Assembly: GCA_965200145.1 (NCBI GenBank) | Contig: CBDATG010000002.1 | Span: 1,302,001-1,366,000, forward strand | Origin: CBDATG01 sp965200145 | Lineage (GTDB): Bacteria; Chloroflexota; Dehalococcoidia; Lucifugimonadales; Lucifugimonadaceae | Direction of reading: 5' to 3' | DNA length: 64,000 nucleotides | Shown here: one piece after another, positions 45,153 through 52,262 of the stretch | Layout of the letters: the number at the start of each line of letters is the position of its first letter | How positions within the stretch are numbered: position 1 is the first letter of the stretch | Position numbers and translations under genes: made by a program | The notes under the pieces: model-generated | Database searches by the model: none | Told to the model about the DNA's origin: nothing | Seen by the model: only the letters and a program-made list of their open reading frames with translations

Positions 45153-45857
45153 CTAGTAGACTCTCGCGCCTCCAACGTTCGCGCGCATCGCGTTGGCACG
45201 ACTCTGCTGCTTCTCACGCTCTTCCAGACTCTGGTTCACAACGTCTATCCCCTGCCGTATCTGCATCAGCGTGCTGGATAGACGCTCCTCGAGCTTCATC
45301 AACATCCGCTTCGAGTATTCGTCCGTCTCCATCGTCTGGCGGTTCGAGCGCTCATCCGCCGCGCCGACGATCGTGTTCGCCTCGCGCTTGGCACGCACGA
45401 TTACCTTCTCCGCCTCTTCGTTCGCCTGCTCGATTATCCGCTCCGCCTCAACCTTGGATGCCTTGATTACCGACGACTGATCGACAACCTCCATCGCCTT
45501 CTTCTTAGCTTGAGTGATGATTGCATCCCGCTCTTCACGCGCTTTGTTGCGCATCTCCTCAACCTCTTTCACCGCCAGCTGGCGAGTCGACTGCATGTAA
45601 CCCTCAGCCTCACTGATCATTTCGTCGCGCTTCATAACGATCTGGTCAGACACCGAGGTGATCTTTGGCAGCTCGCGTTTGATGTCGCCGATGAGTCCCT
45701 CGACCTCGTTCAGCTTCATCATCGTCCGGCCGGTGCCACGCACCCTGCCATCGGCGGCCAACTTGTCAATCCGCTCCACCAAATCGAAGAGCGTTTGAGG
45801 TGCTGATGCAACCTCGCTGATGTCAGAGTTGTAGCTGACTGTGGTTTCTAGTGCCAT
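45153..45857 (-). CDS. DivIVA-like coiled-coil protein
   Basis: The 234-residue protein is dominated by coiled coil from about residue 90 to 215 (QLAVKEVEEMRNKAREERDA, then KASKVEAERIIEQANEEAEK and EERLSSTLMQIRQG). The N-terminal PQTLFDLVERIDKLAADGR resembles the membrane-targeting or oligomerisation part of DivIVA/GpsB-like or SepIVA-type proteins. It probably acts in cell-envelope growth or division. AGGAG lies seven bases before ATG 45857. It sits beside coaD and rsmD in the same direction. Confidence 0.7.
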   Translation of the reverse strand: MALETTVSYNSDISEVASAPQTLFDLVERIDKLAADGRVRGTGRTMMKLNEVEGLIGDIKRELPKITSVSDQIVMKRDEMISEAEGYMQSTRQLAVKEVEEMRNKAREERDAIITQAKKKAMEVVDQSSVIKASKVEAERIIEQANEEAEKVIVRAKREANTIVGAADERSNRQTMETDEYSKRMLMKLEERLSSTLMQIRQGIDVVNQSLEEREKQQSRANAMRANVGGARVY

Positions 45858-45947
45858 TGGTTCGCTCCTAGCGTTGAGTTAAGTATTGCCATTCAGGTAG
45901 ATTGTTGACTCTTATCAAAGCGTCGAGACACCAGATTCTGCGTAGCG

Positions 45948-46433
45948 CTAATTCCGCACATCCTCAAATCGCTTCACAACGTTCGGCGGTACGAGAGAGG
46001 TTATATCCCCACCGAGCAGGGCGATCTCCTTGACTCTGGAGGAGCTGACGTACTGCTGATCGATTGAGGAGAAGAGGCACACAGTCTCAACATCCGAATC
46101 TAGGTGCCTGTTCATCAGTGCAAGCGAGCCTTCATGCTCAAAGTCACTGCTGATTCTAAGGCCTCTGACGATAGCGGACGCGCCGGTTCGGCGTGCGAAA
46201 TCGACAGTGAGGCCTTCGTAAGGTTGCACCTCAACATCTAGCCCTGCATCCTCAACCGCGTGAGCGAACATCGCCAGCCGTGTCTCCGTGTCGAACATCA
46301 CTGGTTTGCCGTCCCCCGCGTAGATGGCAACGATGAGACGGTCGAACAGGTTGCGGGCCCGCATAGCGACATCGAGATGTCCGTTGGTAACCGGGTCGAA
46401 AGTGCCTGGGTAGACGGCTGTAACATCGCTCAT
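45948..46433 (-). CDS. coaD: phosphopantetheine adenylyltransferase
   Basis: CoaD converts phosphopantetheine and ATP to dephospho-CoA. The 161-residue protein has the nucleotidyltransferase signature YPGTFDPVTNGHLDVAMRA with the T/HxGH element, RTGASAIVRGLRISSDFEHE and SSSRVKEIALLGGD. The start overlaps the rsmD stop by four bases, the common rsmD-coaD coupling. Together with panB it provides two steps of the CoA pathway in this window. Confidence 0.95.
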   Translation of the reverse strand: MSDVTAVYPGTFDPVTNGHLDVAMRARNLFDRLIVAIYAGDGKPVMFDTETRLAMFAHAVEDAGLDVEVQPYEGLTVDFARRTGASAIVRGLRISSDFEHEGSLALMNRHLDSDVETVCLFSSIDQQYVSSSRVKEIALLGGDITSLVPPNVVKRFEDVRN

Positions 46434-46987
46434 CGGTGTTCTGGTTGTCGGTTCACTTGGTAGATAGTTAGCGAAGTATCGCCGTATTCTCTGGAACGAT
46501 AGAGTGTCAGGTTTGCGTTCGGATCGGGTTGCGGTGGATCAAGTCGTGATGAGTGTTCAAGGATTACGTATGCGTCATGTGTTAGCAGATCAGAAGCCTC
46601 TATCGCGTTAATGAGTTCTTGCAAGTCGGTGGATTCGTAAGGAGGGTCGGCGAAGACTATGCCAAATGCGTCACTATCCGAACGCTGTAACCACCTGATC
46701 GTGTCCGCACGATGCACAGTTGCCCTATGCCGAAGTTTGCGCCGTTTCAGTTCCGTTTCAATGGCGGCTACTTGCCCTGCGTTGCGTTCCACGAAGGCAA
46801 CAGATTCGGCACCGCGGCTGAGCAACTCGATCCCTACTCCGCCGGTTCCGGCGTAGAGGTCGGCGCATCGTTTGCCATGAATGTAGGCGGGACCCAGTAT
46901 GGAAACGAGTGCGGCTTTAGTGCGAGATGTGGTCGGTCTGATCCTCCTGTTACGTTTGCTTTGTTGTGTGGTAAGTCGGCGCAACAC
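46430..46987 (-). CDS. rsmD: 16S rRNA (guanine966-N2)-methyltransferase RsmD
   Basis: RsmD methylates G966 of 16S rRNA. The 185-residue protein has RIRPTTSRTKAALVSIL, DLYAGTGGVGIELLSRGAESVAFVE (motif I) and IVFADPPYESTDLQEL with the catalytic DPPY. The N-terminus is shorter than usual, missing the MRVIAGxxRG part. It overlaps coaD by four bases. Confidence 0.9.
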   Translation of the reverse strand: MLRRLTTQQSKRNRRIRPTTSRTKAALVSILGPAYIHGKRCADLYAGTGGVGIELLSRGAESVAFVERNAGQVAAIETELKRRKLRHRATVHRADTIRWLQRSDSDAFGIVFADPPYESTDLQELINAIEASDLLTHDAYVILEHSSRLDPPQPDPNANLTLYRSREYGDTSLTIYQVNRQPEHR

Positions 46988-47183
46988 AGTCTGCCGTTCG
47001 TAGTGTATCGGTGCTAGTCAACGACTCGTCGCACCGCGCTGGTCATCAACTAGTAACTACGATTATGCGATAAACACCTGCCTTGATTGCAACTAACGAG
47101 TCCGCGATTACCTTCGATTCGCGTGCATTGATTCCGCGTCATGTTCTCACGCAGACTAACGCCCCATCTGTAAGATTGATTCC

Positions 47184-48746
47184 ATGACCGAGAGCAACAA
47201 TGCGAACGATGCAGCCGACTTGAGCGGGGCGCATCCCGCGCCGCGCTCCGACCTAGGTGTTGCCGAGTCCAAGCTGCGTGCCGACCGCGTTGCTAAGATA
47301 GAGTCGCTCCGCGAGCGCGGTATCGACCCGTTCCCAGGACGCGTCACCCGTACTCACACGACAGCGGAAGCCAGGCAGCTGTTCATTGAAGTAGAAGCGG
47401 ACTCCAACGTCGACGGCGACCCTCGGACAGAACCGGTCTCGATCGCCGGTCGGCTCATGGCGCGGCGCGGGTTAGGAAGGTCTGCCTTCCTTGACATCAA
47501 AGACGGTAGCGGCACCCTTCAGGTTCACGCGCGCGCTAATGTCTTGGATAGCGACTACGACCTGCTGTCCGATCTGGACATCGGCGATTTCGTGTCCGCA
47601 ACGGGTCCCGTGTTTCGCACGCGCCGCGGTGAGATTTCGCTTGAAGCATCCGAGCTCTCTATCATCGGCAAGACGATACTGCCGCTGCCGGACAAGTGGC
47701 ACGGACTGCGAGATGTTGAAACTCGATTCCGTCAACGGTACCTAGACCTGTTGATCAACGACGCCGCGGCTGCTACTGCGATGATGCGGTCAAAGGTCGT
47801 GTCCGCTGTGAGACGTTTCATGGAACAACGAGGCTACGTCGAGGTTGAGACTCCGGTCCTGGTCCCGATCCCCGCGGGAGGTTTCGCCCAGCCGTTCGAG
47901 ACGCACCACAACGCCCTTGGACAGACGCTGTACTTGAGAATCGCCACGGAGCTCTACCTCAAGCAGCTGATAGTCGGCGGCATGGAACGCGTGTTTGAGA
48001 TCGGCAAGATCTTCCGCAACGAAGGAATCGACGCTGACCACAATCCCGAGTTCACTACGATGGAGAGCTACGAGGCTTACGCCGATTACGAGGATGTGAT
48101 GGTGCTCGTGGAGCAATTGGTGTGGCAAACCGCCATGGCGGTAACCGGCAGCGCGAAAGTGCCCAATCCAAATGGCAGCGGCGAGATTGACCTAGCTCCA
48201 CCATGGCAGAGGCTCGACTTACGTCAGGCGTTGATCGACAATGCCAACATCGACTATCTGGAGTGCGCGGACAGTGAATCGCTGTCACTAGCATTGAGGG
48301 CAGCAGGCATCTACGCCGAAGACGGTTCAACGTGGCCGCAAATGCTGGACAAAGCGATATCGTCAGCAGTGGAACCAAATCTCGTGCAACCTACGTTCTT
48401 GGTCGATTACCCAATTGCGATGTCGCCGCTTGCCAAGAAGAAGCCTGGATTCGACAGCGTTGTAGAGCGATTCGAGGCGTTCGTAGCGGGTCGTGAGCTT
48501 GCCAACGCCTTCACCGAGCTGAACGATCCGGTCGATCAGCGGGAGCGATTCGAAGAGCAGGAACGCCAACGCACCGAAGGTGGCGACCAAGAAGCCGATC
48601 GCCTAGACGAGTCGTTCCTGCGTGCGATAGAGCACGGCATGCCACCAACAGGAGGACTAGGCATAGGCATAGACCGCCTAGTGATGCTCCTGACAGGTCA
48701 CAACGTAATCCGAGAGGTAACGCTCTTCCCGCAACTCAGGGCGTAG
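47184..48746 (+). CDS. lysS: lysyl-tRNA synthetase, class II
   Basis: LysS charges tRNA-Lys. The 520-residue protein has an N-terminal OB-fold anticodon-binding domain (residues 60-170, VSIAGRLMARRGLGRSAFLD). Class II motif 1 is VRRFMEQRGYVEVETPVLVP, motif 2 is FEIGKIFRNEGIDADHNPEF, and motif 3 is PPTGGLGIGIDRLVMLLTG. The last 54 coding bases are duplicated 523 bases downstream, next to an accessory protease gene that reads toward lysS. The stop TAG overlaps the end of a truncated protease copy on the other strand. Confidence 0.96.
   Translation: MTESNNANDAADLSGAHPAPRSDLGVAESKLRADRVAKIESLRERGIDPFPGRVTRTHTTAEARQLFIEVEADSNVDGDPRTEPVSIAGRLMARRGLGRSAFLDIKDGSGTLQVHARANVLDSDYDLLSDLDIGDFVSATGPVFRTRRGEISLEASELSIIGKTILPLPDKWHGLRDVETRFRQRYLDLLINDAAAATAMMRSKVVSAVRRFMEQRGYVEVETPVLVPIPAGGFAQPFETHHNALGQTLYLRIATELYLKQLIVGGMERVFEIGKIFRNEGIDADHNPEFTTMESYEAYADYEDVMVLVEQLVWQTAMAVTGSAKVPNPNGSGEIDLAPPWQRLDLRQALIDNANIDYLECADSESLSLALRAAGIYAEDGSTWPQMLDKAISSAVEPNLVQPTFLVDYPIAMSPLAKKKPGFDSVVERFEAFVAGRELANAFTELNDPVDQRERFEEQERQRTEGGDQEADRLDESFLRAIEHGMPPTGGLGIGIDRLVMLLTGHNVIREVTLFPQLRA
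48689..48742. repeat. lysS 3'-end direct repeat, copy 1
   Basis: These 54 bases of the lysS terminus recur at 49212-49265 with one mismatch, 523 bases away. The copies may be recombination (att-like) sites or the product of a tandem duplication. Confidence 0.85.
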
Positions 48747-48861
48747 GTTGTTCGTCGCGCAGCCATCCGCGCCCGCGGTGATTCTCGATTATCTTGCGCG
48801 TTGGAGTTCCGTTGAACGTAAGATACGTCGCGTGAAAGACGGACAATACGCGGTCTTGCGT
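48736..48861 (-). pseudogene. truncated remnant of an SDH-family protease gene
   Basis: A 41-codon frame on the minus strand, preceded by an in-frame stop, reads TQDRVLSVFHATYLTFNGTP followed by TRKIIENHRGRGW. It is clearly homologous to the last 40 residues of the intact protease at 49259-50188 (LQDLVLSVFHATDLTFSGTA, TKIIENHHGR). The rest of the gene is gone. Its stop TGA lies inside the lysS coding sequence. It is what remains of a first copy of the protease cassette. Confidence 0.75.
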
Positions 48862-48900
48862 TTAGCGTTCAGTAGCCTGCGGGTCGAACTCAAACCGCCG

Positions 48901-49113
48901 CTAACGGAAGTTACGTGCGGTCATCCGCCGGAACTTCATCATGGTTTCAACTGGTTTCATCATGACTTCAGGCCGATCTGGATCGTTCTCGGCATCCTGC
49001 AACTCTTTAATGATCGCATCGATCAACTCGGATGTAGTTAATCCTTCCCTGGAAAGGGCGTGCAGAGGATCGGCAGGAGTTTCGATCGACTTGGTCGCTT
49101 CTTTACTTGGCAT
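48901..49113 (-). CDS. small protein of the protease cassette, diverged paralog
   Basis: The 70-residue protein starts at ATG 49113, seven bases after GGGAG, and ends MMKFRRMTARNFR. That ending resembles DMLKFNEMTERSRAGRW at the ends of the two small proteins at 50224 and 50520. The gene lies directly upstream of the protease remnant, the same order as in the intact cassette. Function is unknown; a role as adaptor, substrate or regulator of the protease is a guess from linkage. Confidence 0.55.
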   Translation of the reverse strand: MPSKEATKSIETPADPLHALSREGLTTSELIDAIIKELQDAENDPDRPEVMMKPVETMMKFRRMTARNFR

Positions 49114-49211
49114 TGGCAACTCCCGCCTCGTTGGTATCAGACAGCACAACTCAAACCCATGACTGTCATGCCTTGACGCGAAATCTATTCTAACCGATAC
49201 CTAAACTCATG

Positions 49212-49265
49212 CCTGACAGGTCACAACGTAATCCGAGAGGTAACGCTCTTCCCGTAACTCAGGGC
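49212..49265. repeat. lysS 3'-end direct repeat, copy 2
   Basis: It matches 53 of 54 bases of the lysS terminus at 48689-48742. The stop of the intact protease gene at 49259 lies within this repeat, as the remnant's stop lies within copy 1. Confidence 0.85.
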
Positions 49266-50188
49266 ATAAGTGATGTGCGTCTGGTCCACATCCGGCCGTG
49301 GTGGTTCTCGATAATCTTCGTGGCCGCCGTACCGGAAAACGTCAGGTCTGTCGCGTGAAACACGGATAGAACTAAATCTTGTAGGACTTGGTCATCCTCC
49401 AACCTCTGCACATTGAGTCCCATGTTTTCCCCTTGCTCGAGGTTGATTGGCCTCCCATGCGACCCGAACTTGCTGAAGTCAGCCACCGTATCGGCAACAC
49501 ACGCCGCTCGCGCATTGGCATCATCATGCCCCTTGAACATGTAGGACTCCAACCATCTCGCGACCAGCTCTTTTGCTCTGGCCTGTGCGAGGCGGCAACT
49601 GTTTATCAGCCCAGGTCGCATCTGCGCGATAATCGGGTGCCACGCGGTGTTATGTCCCCTAACCCTGAACTCGGCATCAGCTTCCTCGAATTCACTTATG
49701 ATCGCCTGAGCCGGCACGTAAACGAACCCGTTCGGCGTCGAAACTGGGACTTGCAAGTCAATTGGACCGAGATGAGAGTGTCGTCCCAAGACGATCTCAT
49801 CCGCCGACAGTGCAATCATCGTAGCCGCCGACATCGCGGACACGGGCACAAAGACGCGAATATGATCAAACTTGCTTCTCAAGTAGTCGACGATGGCCTC
49901 CGCTGCATCAGGGTCACCGCCCCCGCTATGGATGATCAAGTCCAGCTCGCGTTCCTTGACGTTTGACAGGACTTCCATGAAACCCTGCAGGTCATACCGA
50001 TTGATATGCAGGTCGCCCGATTGTTCAATGTCCGGCACGGTCCACGGGCTAGCGTAAAGGACCGCCGCGCGGCCAGTACGTGATGCAACACGTCTCAGGT
50101 AAGTTTTCCGTACTTCGTCAAACCGCAACCGGCCATCTTCGTCTGGAGACGACACGAGCACATTTCGAACTTCACCCCACGTCGGCAT
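49259..50188 (-). CDS. SDH-family Clp-fold serine protease
   Basis: The 309-residue protein matches the serine dehydrogenase proteinase group (SppA/ClpP-like fold). LDLIIHSGGGDPDAAEAIVD holds the oxyanion region. VFVPVSAMSAATMIALSADE holds the likely nucleophile Ser120, and HSHLGPIDLQVPV is typical. No signal peptide is seen, so it should be cytoplasmic. Two small paralogous genes precede it in the same direction (gap 35 bases). It reads toward lysS, and its last codons fall in a duplicated lysS terminus. Substrates of this family are poorly known. Confidence 0.85.
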   Translation of the reverse strand: MPTWGEVRNVLVSSPDEDGRLRFDEVRKTYLRRVASRTGRAAVLYASPWTVPDIEQSGDLHINRYDLQGFMEVLSNVKERELDLIIHSGGGDPDAAEAIVDYLRSKFDHIRVFVPVSAMSAATMIALSADEIVLGRHSHLGPIDLQVPVSTPNGFVYVPAQAIISEFEEADAEFRVRGHNTAWHPIIAQMRPGLINSCRLAQARAKELVARWLESYMFKGHDDANARAACVADTVADFSKFGSHGRPINLEQGENMGLNVQRLEDDQVLQDLVLSVFHATDLTFSGTAATKIIENHHGRMWTRRTSLMP

Positions 50189-50223
50189 GGTGTCGCCGCG
50201 CTAACCCTATCGCGCCAGGGTAA

Positions 50224-50421
50224 TCACCACCGTCCCGCCCTGCTCCGTTCCGTCATCTCGTTGAACTTCAACATATCTTCAATGCCGTTGATCACCGGCA
50301 ACTTAATACTCGGGTCGGTCTTGGCACGCCGACAAAGCTCAAGATGCTCCTCTATGTACTGCTCGAATTCGTCATGCGTCAATGCGCGCCTAGTCTCGCC
50401 TCGCTCTTCTCGAGTCTTCAT
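50224..50421 (-). CDS. small conserved protein upstream of the protease, copy A
   Basis: The 65-residue protein starts at ATG 50421, eight bases after GGAGG. It has a charged N-terminus (MKTREERGETRRALTHDEFE) and a conserved C-terminal half, LELCRRAKTDPSIKLPVING, ending DMLKFNEMTERSRAGRW. The next gene upstream encodes a near-identical C-terminal half, so this is a recent tandem duplication. I do not recognise the family. Confidence 0.65.
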   Translation of the reverse strand: MKTREERGETRRALTHDEFEQYIEEHLELCRRAKTDPSIKLPVINGIEDMLKFNEMTERSRAGRW

Positions 50422-50519
50422 GTCCTATACCTCCAAATCGGTCGGACCAAGCCACTAGCCCGTCGGGTGACAGTACGGCTCCGTACTCGCAAAGTGTAAC
50501 AGATCCCGAACAAGGGGAA

Positions 50520-50723
50520 TCACCACCGTCCCGCCCTGCTCCGTTCGGTCATCTCATTGAACTTCAACATGTTTTCAATGCCGTTGATGACCGGCAACTT
50601 AACGCTCGGGTCCGTCTTGGCACGCCGACAAAGCTCAAGATGCTCCTCTAAGATCTGCTCTAACGTCTTTTCACCGTCCTGTGAGACATCGGTTCCCTGA
50701 TCTCGCGCGTCTGTCGTCTTCAT
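50520..50723 (-). CDS. small conserved protein upstream of the protease, copy B
   Basis: The 67-residue protein starts at ATG 50723, eight bases after GGGAG. Its last 40 residues are nearly identical to those of the neighbouring copy A (two substitutions), while the first 27 differ. This pattern of constant C-terminus and variable N-terminus is notable. It is the first gene of the protease cassette. Confidence 0.65.
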   Translation of the reverse strand: MKTTDARDQGTDVSQDGEKTLEQILEEHLELCRRAKTDPSVKLPVINGIENMLKFNEMTERSRAGRW

Positions 50724-50946
50724 GGTTGTCGCTCCCAATCGGTCCAAGCCTCTAGCCCGTTGCATAGCATCATTGCTCTGTACTCTAGGAGTCTAACATT
50801 TCGCGAACACTGGACATCCAACCTCTGCTGAACGCCACCCTCGGGTCCGTCGCATCAGAGCCCAACAGGAACGCTCCGTTGCATCGCGTCGCTGCGACAA
50901 CCTCACTCGCCGTAGGCGATAATGGTACCAAGGAGGTAACTCGCCC

Positions 50947-52230
50947 ATGATTGACCTGAACACCATAGTGCAGACACCCGAAGCCGTGCGTGATGCCCTG
51001 CAACGGCGCGGCGAGGATGTAGGCACGGTCGACGCAGTGATTGAGTTGGATGCGCGGCGGCGGGAACTGATCCGAGAAGCCGACGACGCGCGGAATCGTC
51101 GCAACACTGTCTCGCGCGCCATCGGTCAGGCACGACGCAGGCCCACCGACGACGAGGTCCAAGAGATGCGCAACGTGGGCAACCGCATCCAGCAGCTCGC
51201 GGCAGAACAACGCGATGTCGAAGCCGAACTGCGCACGCTAATGCTCACGATCCCGAACATCCCGCTAGACGACGTGCCAGTCGGATTTGACGAATCGGCG
51301 AACATCGTTGTGCGAGCGTCGGATGTGCCACAACCGACAGAATGGGCGCAACCGCACTGGACCATCGGCGAGCAGTTGAACATCATCGACTTGGAGTCTG
51401 CTGCCAACATCTCTGGCGCCCGTTTCTATCTGCTCAAGGGCAAAGGCGCGAGGTTGCACCGTGCCATCGTCAACTGGCTGATCGACACACTCGTCGACGA
51501 CTACGGATACGAAGAGATTGACCCGCCGTACCTCGTCAGGGAGGAAACGCTCATCGGTGCCGGTAACCTGCCAAAGTTCGCAGACGACCTATTCCGTGAC
51601 ACAGAGGCAGGCCTTTGGCTCATCCCAACGTCAGAAGTCTCGCTGAACGGCATGTTTCAAGACTCGATCATTGACCAGGAATTGCCGTTGCGCTACTGCG
51701 CCCGCACGCCCTGTTTCCGACGCGAACATGCAGCAGCAGGAAGGGACGTACGCGGCATGAAACGCGTCAAGCAGTTCGAAAAGGTCGAGATGTTCCGCTT
51801 CGTGCACCCAGAGGATTCTGTGCGTGAGCAGGACGACATGGTCAACATCTCGGTAGACCTGTGCGAGCGGTTAGGTCTCACTACGCGCGTACTGAAGCTA
51901 TCCACCGGCGACATCGCATTCCAGAGTGCCAGGACGTTTGACATTGAGGTATGGTCGCCAGGCTCGGCAGAGTGGCTAGAAGTGAGCTCGGTGTCAACAT
52001 GCACCGATTTCCAAGCCCGTCGGACGAACACAAGATATCGGCCGCAACCAGGCAAAGGCACAGCATTCCCACACACGCTGAACGGCTCCGCGCTGGGCAT
52101 GCCAAGAGTCTTCATCGCAGTGCTAGAGTCCGGCCTACAACCCGACGGCAGCGTAGCCGTACCAGAGCCGCTACAACGATACACGGGCTTCGCGCGGATT
52201 AACAGGGATATGCAGGATGCTACAGGATGA
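50947..52230 (+). CDS. serS: seryl-tRNA synthetase
   Basis: SerS charges tRNA-Ser. The 427-residue protein has the N-terminal coiled-coil arm (residues 30-105) that binds the tRNA long arm. The class II core has DDYGYEEIDPPYLVREETLI, LIPTSEVSLNGMF, FRREHAAAGRDVRGMKRVKQ, EKVEMFRFVHPEDS and NGSALGMPRVFIAVLE. AAGGAGGT precedes the ATG. The final residues, ARINRDMQDATG, are encoded by the left arm of a palindromic repeat and replace the normal C-terminus. The 3' end overlaps the convergent surface-protein gene by 11 bases. Confidence 0.96.
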   Translation: MIDLNTIVQTPEAVRDALQRRGEDVGTVDAVIELDARRRELIREADDARNRRNTVSRAIGQARRRPTDDEVQEMRNVGNRIQQLAAEQRDVEAELRTLMLTIPNIPLDDVPVGFDESANIVVRASDVPQPTEWAQPHWTIGEQLNIIDLESAANISGARFYLLKGKGARLHRAIVNWLIDTLVDDYGYEEIDPPYLVREETLIGAGNLPKFADDLFRDTEAGLWLIPTSEVSLNGMFQDSIIDQELPLRYCARTPCFRREHAAAGRDVRGMKRVKQFEKVEMFRFVHPEDSVREQDDMVNISVDLCERLGLTTRVLKLSTGDIAFQSARTFDIEVWSPGSAEWLEVSSVSTCTDFQARRTNTRYRPQPGKGTAFPHTLNGSALGMPRVFIAVLESGLQPDGSVAVPEPLQRYTGFARINRDMQDATG

Positions 52231-52262
52231 TCCTGCGTATTCTGCCTATCCCTGTTATTAAT
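52200..52262. repeat. palindromic AGGAT-box repeat, copy 4
   Basis: It is a compact copy: the left arm with AGGGAT, AGGAT, AGGAT lies in serS, and the right arm with ATCCT, ATTCT, ATCCCT lies in the surface-protein gene. Both stops lie inside it. It could be a bidirectional terminator. Confidence 0.8.

Noticed and set aside
50905..50946. Possible T-box in front of serS (TGGTACC before the ribosome binding site)
   Set aside because: Only the seven-base core fits. No specifier stem, AG box or longer T-box consensus is visible.
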